Part shown: positions 1-8,642 of the stretch, in pieces
Numbering within the stretch: position 1 is the stretch's first letter
How the letters are laid out: each line of letters starts with the position of its first letter
NCBI RefSeq assembly: GCF_003050935.1
Contig: NZ_QAOX01000006.1
Coordinates: 247,081 to 311,080, forward strand
Direction: 5' to 3'
DNA length: 64,000 nucleotides
Source of the DNA: Luteibacter sp. OK325
GTDB lineage: Bacteria; Pseudomonadota; Gammaproteobacteria; Xanthomonadales; Rhodanobacteraceae
Program-made: the position numbers and the translations under genes
Notes under the pieces: model-generated
Told to the model about the DNA's origin: nothing
Seen by the model: only the letters and a program-made list of their open reading frames with translations
Database searches by the model: none

Positions 1-803
1 TCCTTCACATGCAGGTGGCCCTGCGCTCCAACCTCTTGAGTCTTTCCGTAAAGGCGCACCGGCGCATCGGCTACGACCATGCCCGCTCCAAGGACCTTCA
101 TGGCCTCTTCGTCAACGAACGCATCCCCGCGCGCACGGGCGAGCACGTGCTCGACGCCATGGCCAGCTTCATCGAGCCGCTCGGCCTGAAGCAGACCGAG
201 GTTCGCTGGGATATCCCGGTACCCGACGAGGCTCGCGCGTGGGCGGCGGAGCAACTGCCCGGTGAAGCACCGACCTTGCTGGTCAGCCCCATGTCGAGCC
301 ATACGGTGCGCAACTGGCGCGTCGAGCGCTACGCCGCGTTGATCGATCATGCGATGAGCCGCGGCCTCCGGGTTGTCCTGGTCGGCGGCCCTTCGGAGCC
401 CGAGCGCGCCCTGGCGGACAGCATCCTCGCCGCGGTGAAACACCCGCCGATGGACCTGACGGGCAAGGACACGCTGAAGCGCTTCATGGCGCTGCTCTCG
501 CGCAGCGCCATGATCCTCACCCCGGATTCGGGGCCGATGCACATGGCCAACGCGGCCGGCGTGAAAGTGCTCGGCTTGCATGCGGCGAGCAACCCGGAGC
601 GCTCCGGTCCCTACTCCGACCGTCGCTGGTGCGTCGACAAGTACGACGCGGCCTCACGCAAGTACCTCGGCAAGCCGGCGTCAGAAATTCCGTGGGGCAC
701 GAAGATCGAAAAGCCCGGCGTCATGGACCTGGTGGAAGTCGACGAAATGGTCGCCCGCTTCGAAGCCTGCGCCGAGCACCTGCACCTGACCTTGAACCGT
801 TAA
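1..803 (+). CDS. Glycosyltransferase family 9 (LPS heptosyltransferase-like), 5' end outside window
   Basis: The reading frame is already open at the first base, and its first methionine (position 9) lies inside conserved GT9 sequence, so roughly the first 90 residues are missing. The visible part carries the ADP-heptose-binding C-terminal half of the family: a 'LLVSPMSSHTVRNW' strand, 'VVLVGGPSEPE', and the signature 'TPDSGPMHMANAAGVKVLGLH'. Enzymes of this family transfer heptose or related sugars to the LPS core on the inner face of the inner membrane. The convergent neighbour (DUF6165) is a usual companion of LPS sugar genes. The exact acceptor (WaaC, WaaF or WaaQ type) cannot be told from this part. 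Confidence 0.88.
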   Translation, partial: LHMQVALRSNLLSLSVKAHRRIGYDHARSKDLHGLFVNERIPARTGEHVLDAMASFIEPLGLKQTEVRWDIPVPDEARAWAAEQLPGEAPTLLVSPMSSHTVRNWRVERYAALIDHAMSRGLRVVLVGGPSEPERALADSILAAVKHPPMDLTGKDTLKRFMALLSRSAMILTPDSGPMHMANAAGVKVLGLHAASNPERSGPYSDRRWCVDKYDAASRKYLGKPASEIPWGTKIEKPGVMDLVEVDEMVARFEACAEHLHLTLNR

Positions 804-813
804 CGCAGCGCAC

Positions 814-963
814 TGTAGGAGCGGCGATGTGGGAGCCGATTCATCGGCGATGTGGGAGCCGCTTCAGCGGCGATCCCGCGGCAGCGGGCCAGGTTGAGGC
901 AAGCACCCAATCGCCGCTGAAGCGGCTCCCACAAGAGCATCGCCGATGAATCGGCTCCTACAG
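814..963. repeat. Composite palindromic (REP/BIME-like) element
   Basis: Two arms of the window's recurrent repeat face each other around a core. The left arms contain GCCGATTCATCGGC and GCCGCTTCAGCGGC, each a 6-bp stem with a 2-base loop. The core begins GATCCCGCGGCAGCGGG and ends near AGCACCC, and the right arms are the reverse complements. The whole can fold into one long hairpin between two convergent genes. Related composites lie at 51511-51681 and 61806-61889. Confidence 0.85.
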
Positions 964-974
964 AAGCTCGCAGA

Positions 975-1379
975 TCAGGCCTGCGGGGCGCGGTAATCCT
1001 GGTAGGACTTTTCCTCGACCAGCGTCGAGCCGAGCTTCATATTGATCTCGCGCTTGATCGCCGCGCGCTCGTCGTTCTCGATGTACACCGAGCGAGCGAG
1101 CTGGATGAATTCCTGGTCGAAGGCCTGCGCGCGCTCCTTCATGCGGATGTCGTCCTCGATCTTCCACAGGCGCTGGTTCACCGAGAGCAGGCGCGCGGTT
1201 TCGTCGACGATGTCGGTGGCCGAGGCCTTGTCGTTCTTCCACGTCGCGTCGAGCAGTTCGAGCTCGTTACGCACGTTGGCGAGCTTGGCCTCGTCCTTGA
1301 TTTCCTGCAGCTTGATCTGAAGGATCGTCATCTTGTCGATCAGCTCGCCGTAAGAAACGGGGGTCTGGATCAGGCTCAT
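975..1379 (-). CDS. DUF6165 family protein
   Basis: This 134-residue protein is charged and almost wholly helical, opening with 'TPVSYGELIDKMTILQIK', which matches what I recall of the DUF6165 family. No catalytic motif, signal peptide or membrane segment is visible. Members are often found beside LPS or capsule glycosyltransferase genes, as here, where it converges on the GT9 gene with a palindromic repeat between them. The function is unknown. The start ATG at 1379 gives the full family N-terminus. Family membership is from memory of its sequence pattern. Confidence 0.75.
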   Translation of the reverse strand: MSLIQTPVSYGELIDKMTILQIKLQEIKDEAKLANVRNELELLDATWKNDKASATDIVDETARLLSVNQRLWKIEDDIRMKERAQAFDQEFIQLARSVYIENDERAAIKREINMKLGSTLVEEKSYQDYRAPQA

Positions 1380-1472
1380 GGCAAATCTCCGGTCGGTCAG
1401 GCGCCGGAGGTTAGCAGTTTTGCGCGGGTACCACCGCTATGATCGGCTGGTCGACACCTGCCGAGCGCACGC

Positions 1473-2582
1473 ATGAGCCAGCCATCCGTCCTGATCGCCG
1501 GTGCCGGCCCGACAGGGCTAGCCGCCGCCTTGCTGCTCGATATGCGCGGCGTGAGGGCGCGGATCGTGGATTCCGCGATGCAGCCGTCACCCCATTCGCG
1601 GGCCCTGGTGGTCAATCCCCGCACGCTCGACCTGCTCGCCGAGACCGGCGTCACCGAGCGCATGCTCGACGAGGGTCGTCGCATCCGCGGCGTGCGCTTC
1701 CACGAACACGGCAAGCTTCTGGCCACCGTCGAAGCCGAATCGATGCATCCGCGCTACGGCCTCACCGTGCTCTCGCAGGAACGAAGTGAGGCGCTGCTGA
1801 CCGAAGCGCTGCTCGCGCGGAACATCCACGTGGAGCGTGGTGTTCGTGCCGGTTGCGTAGGCCAGGACGACGACGAGGTACGCGTGGCGTTGAACGGCGC
1901 AAGCGATGGTGAAGACGGCTACTCGGCCGTCTTCGCCGCCGACGGTGCGCGCAGCGATTTCCGCAAGACACTCGAGATCGGTTTTTCCGGTTCGTCCTAT
2001 CCGGAACCGTGGCCGCTGTACGACGTTCCGTTGGACACGCCGCTCGACCATGACCACGCGCACATCCTGTTCTTCCCCGATGGCATGATCTTTCTGTTGG
2101 CACTCAACCAGGAGATCTGGCGTGTCATGTCGAACATGCCCGATCCATTGTCACAGTTACCGCCCGGCACCGTCGCCAGCGAGCCGATGTGGGAGTCGTC
2201 GTTCCATATCGCACACCGTGTCGCGGATCGCTGCGCTATCGACCGCATCGCACTCGGTGGGGATGCTGCGCACGTGCATTCACCGGTCGGCGCGCGCGGC
2301 ATGAATCTCGGTATCGAGGATGCCGCCGCCTTCGCGATGTACCTCACCGTGCCAGGGGCCAACCCGATGGATGCGCTCGAGCGTTACCACCGCGAGCGCC
2401 ACGCGGTGCACAAGGGCGTCGTACGTCGTGTCCATGCCATTACGTCGCTTGCGCGCAGCGGCAACCCTCTTGTCGCGCGCTTCCGACATATGTTCATTCC
2501 GTGGGCATCGCACACGCCTGCCGTGAGCAAGCGCATTTTGCGCACGGTGGCAGGCCTTGATCACCCTGCGCCAGCCCCGTGA
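1473..2582 (+). CDS. FAD-dependent aromatic-ring-type monooxygenase
   Basis: A 369-residue protein of the PheA/UbiH-like (FAD_binding_3) group. The N-terminus has the dinucleotide motif GAGPTG (residues 10-15) followed by an arginine-bearing helix ('LLLDMRGVRARIVD'). The C-terminal half has the second FAD motif 'GDAAHVHSPVGARGMNLG'. Such enzymes hydroxylate aromatic or polyketide-like compounds using NAD(P)H and O2 in the cytoplasm. The protein is shorter than the 500-600 residues of phenol hydroxylases and lacks their C-terminal thioredoxin-like domain. It stands alone on this strand, ending 24 bases before the convergent Nramp gene. The substrate cannot be inferred. Confidence 0.85.
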   Translation: MSQPSVLIAGAGPTGLAAALLLDMRGVRARIVDSAMQPSPHSRALVVNPRTLDLLAETGVTERMLDEGRRIRGVRFHEHGKLLATVEAESMHPRYGLTVLSQERSEALLTEALLARNIHVERGVRAGCVGQDDDEVRVALNGASDGEDGYSAVFAADGARSDFRKTLEIGFSGSSYPEPWPLYDVPLDTPLDHDHAHILFFPDGMIFLLALNQEIWRVMSNMPDPLSQLPPGTVASEPMWESSFHIAHRVADRCAIDRIALGGDAAHVHSPVGARGMNLGIEDAAAFAMYLTVPGANPMDALERYHRERHAVHKGVVRRVHAITSLARSGNPLVARFRHMFIPWASHTPAVSKRILRTVAGLDHPAPAP

Positions 2583-2606
2583 CTTGCATCGGTTTCGGCG
2601 TGCGCG

Positions 2607-3911
2607 TCAAAGCGAAATCGCGCCAGCGACATCGAGCAGCAGCACCACGTTAAGGCTGAGCACGACCAGCGCGCCGAGACTCGCCAGCGCGACGACAGGC
2701 CGGCTGTTGCGGAACATACCCATGGTGTCGCGGCGGCTGGTGAACCACACCAGCGCGATCATCGGGAACGGCAAGGCGATACTCAACGCCACCTGGCTCA
2801 TCACCAGCGCGCGGGTCGCATCCACGCCGGCCATGACCACAGCGAAGCTCGGCACCATCGTGACGGAGCGACGCACCCATATCGGGATACGGAAGGCGAC
2901 GAAGCCCTGCATGATCATCTGCCCCGCCATCGTGCCGACCACGGAACTGGAAAAGCCGGACGCCACGAGGGAGATAAGGAAGATGGTCGCCGCGGCGCCG
3001 CCGAGCAACGGCACCAGGGTCTGGTAAGCCGTTTCAATTTTGGCGACGTCCGGATGGCTGCCATGAAACGCACCGGCCGCCATCACCACCATGGCCAGGT
3101 TGATCAGGCCGGCCACGGTCAACGCCAGGACCACTTCGAGATTGGACAATCGGATGATCCGTCGCCGCTCCATGTCGCTCTTCGGGCGCGCGCGGCGCTC
3201 GGTAAGGCCTGAATGCAGGAACAGGGCATGCGGCATGACCGTCGCACCGATGATGCCCACCGCGATCGCCACCGCCGCGCCATCGGGAAGGCTGGGCACG
3301 AAGATCTGCTGTCCCAACGACACCCAGCCCACCGGGGCGACGAACAACTCGACCAGATAGGAAAGGCCGACCACGCCGACCAGCGCACCGATCGCCAGCT
3401 CGAGCCGCCGATAGCCCATGCCCTCGAGCATGAGCAGCGCGTAGGTCACCACGCCCGTAATGGCCATGCCCACCAGCAGCGGCAAGTGGAACAACAGGCT
3501 CAGGCCGATCGCTCCGCCGAGGAACTCGGCCAGGTCCGTCGCCATCGCCGCCAGTTCGCTGACGACCCACATGACGTAAACCAGCGGTTTGGGCAGGCGT
3601 TCGCGGCAAAGCTGGGCAAGGTCGCGCCCGGTCACGATGCCCAGCCGCGCCGACAGGCTCTGGAACAGCATCGCCACCAGATTCGCCAGCACCACCACCC
3701 AGAGCAGTCCGTACCCGTATCGCGCACCGGCCTGGATATTGGTCGCGAAGTTACCCGGATCGATATAGGCCACGGACACGACCACGGCCGGCCCGGCAAA
3801 GGGCGCCAACCCGGCCAGCCCCGTCCGTCGACCCTGCAAGACGTCTTGCATGACCTGGGTATCGCGCGCGCGCCTGACTTCGTCTCTCACCGCGTGGTCC
3901 GATGGGCGCAT
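2607..3911 (-). CDS. mntH: Nramp family divalent metal (Mn2+/Fe2+) transporter
   Basis: A polytopic membrane protein with the Nramp hallmarks: the TM1 metal-site motif 'DPGNFATN' preceded by 'VVSVAYI', and the TM6 motif 'MPHALFLHSG'. It imports Mn2+ or related divalent ions with protons across the inner membrane. The open frame runs up to 4001, but the sequence before the methionine at 3911 is not Nramp-like. I take 3911 (434 residues); 3851 (414 residues) is the alternative and is closer to the length of E. coli MntH. It is divergent from the small hypothetical gene at 4040. No MntR or Fur box could be assigned with confidence. Confidence 0.9.
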   Translation of the reverse strand: MRPSDHAVRDEVRRARDTQVMQDVLQGRRTGLAGLAPFAGPAVVVSVAYIDPGNFATNIQAGARYGYGLLWVVVLANLVAMLFQSLSARLGIVTGRDLAQLCRERLPKPLVYVMWVVSELAAMATDLAEFLGGAIGLSLLFHLPLLVGMAITGVVTYALLMLEGMGYRRLELAIGALVGVVGLSYLVELFVAPVGWVSLGQQIFVPSLPDGAAVAIAVGIIGATVMPHALFLHSGLTERRARPKSDMERRRIIRLSNLEVVLALTVAGLINLAMVVMAAGAFHGSHPDVAKIETAYQTLVPLLGGAAATIFLISLVASGFSSSVVGTMAGQMIMQGFVAFRIPIWVRRSVTMVPSFAVVMAGVDATRALVMSQVALSIALPFPMIALVWFTSRRDTMGMFRNSRPVVALASLGALVVLSLNVVLLLDVAGAISL

Positions 3912-4039
3912 GGCGCCCGTGGCCGGATTAGGGCCAGCATCGCGTACACGGCCCATGCATGTGTGAAATCGATGCAAGACCGCTTCGCGGCTCCTCCACA
4001 CGCGGCGGCTTATATCTCGTGGGGATTCTCGGAGCCGCC

Positions 4040-4468
4040 ATGACCACGATCACCCATCTGGGCCCCCGCGTCAGCGGGTTTTCCGCCGCCAGGCAGGACG
4101 ATGTCGGGTACTGCGTTCTGGCCGAGTTGAGCAACGCGCCGACCGATCCCTGGTTACGTCTTTTCGCCGCCCGTTGCGAAGCGGTGTTCTCCCGGCACAC
4201 CTCGCCGGATATCCGCTGGGTGGAGAACAAGATCTGGTTCCGGGTGCCCTCCCCGGATCTGGTCGGTGAATACGCCCGCCTGATTGTCGAAGCGGCCACC
4301 GGTGCCAGCGCCGACTACGACGAGGAACAACGGCGCGAAGCCGAGCGCGCGAACGAACTGGCGCGGAAGTCCCACGACCTTGACGACCTGCTGAACCAGA
4401 TCAACGCCGCCCTGCCCGAGTGGGCGGAAGTGGGTAAGCCTGCAAGCGAACAGAAAGCGGCCGGCTGA
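4040..4468 (+). CDS. Hypothetical protein, 142 aa
   Basis: The frame is open from 3959, but the ATG at 4040 has a fitting ribosome site (CGGAG, about 5 bases upstream) and begins the part with normal codon use. The protein has a mixed N-terminal domain ('WVENKIWFRVPSPDLVGEYARLIVEAA') and a strongly acidic, charged helical C-terminus that could form a coiled coil ('DEEQRREAERANELARKSHD'). No signal peptide or membrane segment is visible. I do not recognise a family. It lies between mntH (divergent) and the exported esterase gene (36 bases downstream, same strand), without an obvious functional tie. Confidence 0.75.
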   Translation: MTTITHLGPRVSGFSAARQDDVGYCVLAELSNAPTDPWLRLFAARCEAVFSRHTSPDIRWVENKIWFRVPSPDLVGEYARLIVEAATGASADYDEEQRREAERANELARKSHDLDDLLNQINAALPEWAEVGKPASEQKAAG

Positions 4469-4504
4469 TAGGGTCGACTGCGACCGATTCCCCAGGCAAA
4501 CCCC

Positions 4505-5440
4505 ATGCACTTTCTCCGGATCGCGCTGCTGGCCGCGACCTTCTTCATCGCGTGTCCCGGTAAGGCCACCGCGACATCGCGGCCCGATGCAGGCAAGCCG
4601 ATCACCATCGACCTGTGGCCCGCCGCGCCCCCGGGCGGAAACGGCCCGCAGCGCCCAGAGCGTGTCTACGAAAAAGGCAGCCACGCCGGTGCCGTGTCCA
4701 ACGTGAGCCGTCCGCGCATCGAGATCTACACGCCGCCCCACCCCAACGGCTCCGCCGTGATCGTGATCGGTGGCGGTGGCTACGCGCGTATCGGGATCGG
4801 GCAGGAAGTGATGCCGACAGCGACGTGGCTGGCCTCGCAAGGCGTCACGGCCGTGGTGCTCTATTACCGCCTGCCCGCCGACCACTGGCCGGCCGTCGCG
4901 CCCTTCCAGGATGCACAACGCGCCATTCGTACCCTTCGCGCGCACGCTCATGAGCTCGGCGTGGATCCAGCCCGCATCGGTCTGGTCGGATTCTCGGCCG
5001 GCGGCAATCTTGCCGGCATTGCCGAAACGCGCTTCGCCGATGTGCTCTATCCCGCCGTGGATGCAGCGGACCAGCTTTCCTCGCGACCGGATTTCGTGGC
5101 GCTGATCTACCCGGTCATCTCGCTGCAACAGCCCTACGACACCACGCGCTCGGGTCGTGAACTGTCTACCCAGGCCGATTCGGTCCAGGCGTATTCCGTG
5201 CAGTTGCACGTGACCCATGCGACGCCGCCTACCTTCCTCGCCCAGTCCAGGGACGACCCCATCGCGAACATCGGCAACAGCCTGATCATGTATGACGCGC
5301 TGAAGAAGAACCGCGTGGAAACCGAACTGCACGTGTTCGACAAGGGCGGTCACGGTTGGGGCATGGGCCCGCCGGGTTCGCAGGTCGCTGCATGGCCCTC
5401 GCTGTTCGCCGCCTGGGCGAAGCGCATCGGATTCCTGTGA
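4505..5440 (+). CDS. Exported alpha/beta-hydrolase, acetylxylan-esterase-like
   Basis: A 311-residue protein with an N-terminal signal peptide (about residues 1-23, hydrophobic 'IALLAATFFIA'). The hydrolase fold is shown by the oxyanion-hole strand 'VIVIGGGGYA' (about 85-94), the nucleophile elbow GFSAGG with Ser164, an acid residue at Asp251 ('QSRDDPIANIG') and His283 in 'DKGGHGWGMG'. This layout is typical of the BD-FAE/Axe-like carbohydrate esterases that remove acetyl groups from plant polysaccharides. A periplasmic or secreted location is inferred from the signal. The substrate is not proven by sequence; a general carboxylesterase is the alternative. Confidence 0.82.
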   Translation: MHFLRIALLAATFFIACPGKATATSRPDAGKPITIDLWPAAPPGGNGPQRPERVYEKGSHAGAVSNVSRPRIEIYTPPHPNGSAVIVIGGGGYARIGIGQEVMPTATWLASQGVTAVVLYYRLPADHWPAVAPFQDAQRAIRTLRAHAHELGVDPARIGLVGFSAGGNLAGIAETRFADVLYPAVDAADQLSSRPDFVALIYPVISLQQPYDTTRSGRELSTQADSVQAYSVQLHVTHATPPTFLAQSRDDPIANIGNSLIMYDALKKNRVETELHVFDKGGHGWGMGPPGSQVAAWPSLFAAWAKRIGFL

Positions 5441-5513
5441 CCGCCTTCACACACGCGGACTAAAGGCCGCGCGACGCTCGCCGATCCTTTACAGGAGACC
5501 CGGAGTCGCGCCC

Positions 5514-5756
5514 ATGCCCGTACAGAACGCCCGCCACCGCAACCTGCAGACCGTCCTTTCCCAGCTGGAGGCCGAAGGCATCGTCGGCTATGCCGAACAG
5601 GCCGAGCACCTGGGCAATGTGACCGAAGGACGGCTCGCGGCCATGGCCCAGGGTGGCCCCATCGACGTGCTGTTCGCCCAGCACGTGGAGTGGGCGCTGC
5701 ACCGGCGGCGGGGCTGGATGGACGAGCTCCACGAGGGCGACCCGCTCGAAGTTTGA
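5514..5756 (+). CDS. Small hypothetical protein, 80 aa
   Basis: It is preceded by a fair ribosome site (CAGGAGA). The C-terminal half ('GRLAAMAQGGPIDVLFAQHVEWALHRRRGWMDEL') looks like the recognition-helix end of phage-repressor-type helix-turn-helix proteins, in which a 'RxIE...RGWMD' tail is common. The N-terminal half ('NLQTVLSQLEAEGIVGYAEQAEHLG') could supply the first helices. A small DNA-binding regulator is therefore possible but unproven. It lies 43 bases before the VirK-like gene, on the same strand, and may be co-transcribed with it. Confidence 0.7.
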   Translation: MPVQNARHRNLQTVLSQLEAEGIVGYAEQAEHLGNVTEGRLAAMAQGGPIDVLFAQHVEWALHRRRGWMDELHEGDPLEV

Positions 5757-5798
5757 GGGCAGGACAGGCCTCCGCAGATCCTTTCGAAGCGCGAAAGG

Positions 5799-6782
5799 TT
5801 GTCGAAAGATTCTACGAAGAGACTCCGCGCACGTCCCCGCGAAGTCCCCCCTTTGATTGCCCTGCAATGGATTGTTCAGAGCTTCCGCCAGCGTAACGAC
5901 TGGCAGTCCCGCCGTTCCGCCCGCGTCTACGCGGCGGGCTACGCGGCGCGTTGCCTCGTGGCGCCACTGCGCCACCTTCGCTGGCTCGGCCTTCTGCAGA
6001 CCCACCCTGCCCTGCGTGCCGCCGCTCAACGCGACGGACGTCTGGTCGAGCGCTGGCAGCACCGCTTCATCAGCCGCCGTTTCGGCGCTCGCAAGCGCCT
6101 CGATGCGCTGATGGATCACTACGGCTTCGTCGTCTCGGCCCTGCCGCAGGGACTATTCGAGCGCATGATTGCCGAGGGCCAGGTTGTTCTCGCCGAGGCC
6201 GCCATGAAGAACGGTGAGCTGCTGCGCGTGCTACTCATGCCGCCCACCCGCAAGGGCTGCGAAGGCGAGTTGAACATCGCCTTGGCCACAGCGGACGACA
6301 CCCTGCTCTTCTCGGCCACCATCACACTCCTGCCTTCGTCGGGTGAGCTGCTGGTCGGTTGCTTACAAGGCCCGAACACCGAAGACGGCCAGGAGCGCGT
6401 GCGTCAGGTCACCCGCCAGTGCCACGGCCTGCGTCCGAAGAATCTCCTGCTCTCGCTGCTCTATGGCTTCGCCGCCAGCCATGGGCTGTCGCGTCTGCGT
6501 GGCATCAGCAACGATGGCCACGCGCGCGCAGGTCGGATCAAGGCCAGCTACGACACCTTCTGGATCGAATCCGCCGGCGTGCTTTCCCGAGATGGTTTTT
6601 TCGACCTGCCCGCGAACGAGCCGGAGCGGAGCGAAATCGACGTCGTGAGCAAGCATCGCTCGGCGTTTCGGCAGCGCGAGGCGCTACGTCGCGAGCTTGT
6701 GGCGGGCACGATGTTCGCGCTGGGTCAGCCGACGGTCGATGCGATGACCACCGGGCAGGACGAGGACCTGCGGGCCGCCTGA
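5799..6782 (+). CDS. VirK/YbjX family protein (DUF535)
   Basis: The protein (up to 327 residues) has the DUF535 pattern: 'HLRWLGLLQTHPALRAAAQR' near the N-terminus, then 'LFSATITLL', 'VGCLQGPN' and 'GLRPKNLLLSLLYGFAASHG' in the C-terminal half. Family members (VirK of Shigella and Salmonella, YbjX of E. coli) are linked to envelope stress, peptide resistance and virulence, with no known activity. No ATG fits. The TTG at 5799 gives the longest form and a TTG at 5853 is also possible, so the N-terminus is uncertain. It ends 43 bases before the convergent fumarylacetoacetate hydrolase gene. Confidence 0.82.
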   Translation: MSKDSTKRLRARPREVPPLIALQWIVQSFRQRNDWQSRRSARVYAAGYAARCLVAPLRHLRWLGLLQTHPALRAAAQRDGRLVERWQHRFISRRFGARKRLDALMDHYGFVVSALPQGLFERMIAEGQVVLAEAAMKNGELLRVLLMPPTRKGCEGELNIALATADDTLLFSATITLLPSSGELLVGCLQGPNTEDGQERVRQVTRQCHGLRPKNLLLSLLYGFAASHGLSRLRGISNDGHARAGRIKASYDTFWIESAGVLSRDGFFDLPANEPERSEIDVVSKHRSAFRQREALRRELVAGTMFALGQPTVDAMTTGQDEDLRAA

Positions 6783-6825
6783 GTCGTCGGCGCGCGCCTT
6801 GGTCGTCCGCGCGGGCCGGATGTTT

Positions 6826-7686
6826 TCAGCCAACACGATTTTCGAGCGTGCCGATACCGGCGATATCGATCTCGATGAGGTCGCCACGACGCAGCGGCGT
6901 CGGTGGCTTCCGCCCGATGCCCACCCCTTCGGGCGTGCCCGTGGCGATGATGTCGCCTGGCATCAGGGTGATGCCGGCGGATATCGTTTCGATCAGCCTC
7001 GGGATGTCGAAGATCAGATCGCGCGTATTCGCGTGCTGGCGAAGCTCGCCGTTGACGCGGCAGGAAAGCTTCAGCGCGGCGCCGTCGATGGCGTCCGCGG
7101 TAACGGCGAACGGTCCCATCGGCGCGAACGTGTCGAACGACTTGCCGAGGAACCATTGCTTGTGACGCTTCTGCCAGTCGCGCGCTGTCACGTCATTGAT
7201 GATGGTGTAGCCCCAGACGTGGCGCATGGCGTCCCGGCGAGTAATGCCTCGCCCACCGATGCCGATGATCACCGCCAGCTCGGCCTCGTAATCGAGGAAG
7301 TCCGTCACGCCCTCCGCTGACCAGATGGCCGCACCGTGGCCGATGACGCACTCGGGTGCCTTGGTGAACACGATGGGATCGGTCGGCAGTTCCTCGGGAG
7401 CGCCCGTATGCCCGGCGTCGAAGCCGCTGCCGGCGAACTCCTTCGCGTGGGCAGCGTAGTTCTTGCCGACACAGAACAGGTTGCGTCGTGGCCGGGGGAT
7501 GGGCGCCAGCAGTTCGACCCTGGCAAGGGCGATCGACGAGCCGGTAGCCCTGGACGTGCCGGCGAATACATCGTGCAGGTCGGTCACGGGGCCGCTGTCG
7601 TTGGCCAGCGGGGTGACGGCGAGGGCGTCGTCCGATACCAGACCCACATGGACTTCGCCCTCATGGCGATACGTGGCGTACTTCAT
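6826..7686 (-). CDS. Fumarylacetoacetate hydrolase family protein
   Basis: A 286-residue enzyme with a short N-terminal beta domain and the FAH catalytic domain. The metal-binding acidic residues are in 'DYEAELAVIIG' and 'INDVTARDWQ', and the lid and core motifs include 'NYAAHAKE', 'QWFLGKSFDTFAPMGP' and 'ATGTPEGVG'. The family hydrolyses or hydrates 2-oxo acids at the end of aromatic-ring breakdown (fumarylpyruvate hydrolase, 2-hydroxyhepta-diene-dioate isomerase, 2-oxopent-4-enoate hydratase types). It is divergent from a MarR regulator and faces two tautomerase-type genes beyond it, a context that favours an aromatic-acid pathway. The exact substrate is unknown. Confidence 0.88.
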   Translation of the reverse strand: MKYATYRHEGEVHVGLVSDDALAVTPLANDSGPVTDLHDVFAGTSRATGSSIALARVELLAPIPRPRRNLFCVGKNYAAHAKEFAGSGFDAGHTGAPEELPTDPIVFTKAPECVIGHGAAIWSAEGVTDFLDYEAELAVIIGIGGRGITRRDAMRHVWGYTIINDVTARDWQKRHKQWFLGKSFDTFAPMGPFAVTADAIDGAALKLSCRVNGELRQHANTRDLIFDIPRLIETISAGITLMPGDIIATGTPEGVGIGRKPPTPLRRGDLIEIDIAGIGTLENRVG

Positions 7687-7710
7687 GGGATTTCGAGCCT
7701 CCGGGGTACC

Positions 7711-7745
7711 ATTGACATTCGCTATGATGTATTTACACTATGTAT
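7711..7745. promoter_or_regulatory. AT-rich divergent promoter/operator region between FAH gene and marR-type gene
   Basis: In an otherwise GC-rich context this 53-base gap contains a TTGACA hexamer (7712-7717), a TGTA-TT-TACA dyad (7728-7737) and a repeated CTATG (at 7722 and 7738). This arrangement suits a MarR dimer controlling both divergent genes. No single good -10 partner for TTGACA could be fixed, and the downstream gene's first ATG sits at the edge of the block, so the layout is tentative. Confidence 0.35.
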
Positions 7746-8192
7746 ATGCATCAGTCTATATCAGCCACCGACCTCCCCTGCGCCTGCACCACCATGCGCA
7801 AGGCCACCCGCGCCCTGAGCCGCCTCTACGACGACACGCTCGCACCGCTGGGCGTGACCGTGGCCCAGTTCGGCATCCTCAAGGCTATCTGGCGCGAGCC
7901 GGACCTGGCGTTAAGCCGCCTGGCCGACGAGATGGTCATGGACCGCACCTCGCTCTACCGCATGCTCACGCCGATGACCTCGGCGGGCTGGATTGCCATC
8001 GCCTCGCCCACGAAAGGCCGGGCCAAGACGGTCACCCTCACCGCGGAGGGAGAATCGCTACTTATCAAAGCGCGTCAGCTCTGGGACGACGCGCAGACCC
8101 GCGTGGTCGGGACCTACGGTGCCGATCGCTGGCAGGTACTCGAAAGCGCGATTTCCGAACTGACTCGACTCAGCGTCGGGCTCAACGCCTGA
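7740..8192 (+). CDS. MarR family transcriptional regulator
   Basis: A winged helix-turn-helix regulator of about 150 residues. After a conserved 'DLPCACTTMRKATRALSRLYD' type N-terminus comes 'LGVTVAQFGILKAIW', the recognition region 'LSRLADEMVMDRTSLYRMLTPM' and the wing 'SPTKGRAKTVTLTAEG'. Two cysteines (residues 14 and 16) near the N-terminus could make it redox-sensing, which is speculation. The start may be ATG 7740 or 7746; the ATG at 7794 would cut the conserved N-terminus. It is divergent from the FAH-family gene and followed by two tautomerase-type genes, which are its likely targets. Confidence 0.88.
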   Translation: MYMHQSISATDLPCACTTMRKATRALSRLYDDTLAPLGVTVAQFGILKAIWREPDLALSRLADEMVMDRTSLYRMLTPMTSAGWIAIASPTKGRAKTVTLTAEGESLLIKARQLWDDAQTRVVGTYGADRWQVLESAISELTRLSVGLNA

Positions 8193-8226
8193 TCCATCCC
8201 CTGCTTCATCCTTACGGGAGATTCCC

Positions 8227-8607
8227 ATGCCCTTCGTACGCATCGATCTGCTTCGCGGCAAAGACAGTTCCTATCGCAGCAAGCTCGGCAAGGCCGTTTA
8301 CGACGCCCTGAGCAGCATTGGCGCACCCGAGAACGACCGCTTCCAGGTCATTGCCGAACACGATACCGATGGTCTGATTTTCGACCGCACTTACCTCGGT
8401 ATCGACCGCGGCGACAACTTCGTCTCGGTGCAGATCACCTTCAACGAAGGCCGCACGCTCGACCAGAAGAAGGCCCTCTACAAGGCCATCGTCAAGAACA
8501 TGGGCGACTCCGTCGGCATGCGCCCCCAGGACGTTTTCGTCAATCTCGTCGAAACCAAGAAAGAAAACTGGTCCTTCGGCAACGGCGAAGCCCAATACGC
8601 CACATAA
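8227..8607 (+). CDS. Tautomerase family protein (MIF/4-OT superfamily)
   Basis: A 126-residue protein beginning Met-Pro-Phe-Val. Proline 2, exposed after Met removal, is the catalytic base of the superfamily. Two beta-alpha-beta halves can be seen, the second starting near 'DNFVSVQITFNEGR'. A strong ribosome site (CGGGAGA) fixes the ATG at 8227. The gene follows the MarR gene by 34 bases on the same strand and is probably co-transcribed with it. With the FAH-family enzyme it suggests handling of enol/keto intermediates of aromatic or halogenated acids. The actual substrate is unknown. Confidence 0.83.
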   Translation: MPFVRIDLLRGKDSSYRSKLGKAVYDALSSIGAPENDRFQVIAEHDTDGLIFDRTYLGIDRGDNFVSVQITFNEGRTLDQKKALYKAIVKNMGDSVGMRPQDVFVNLVETKKENWSFGNGEAQYAT

Positions 8608-8642
8608 CCGCGCTGTTGCACGGTAACAACCTGCCGATCCAA

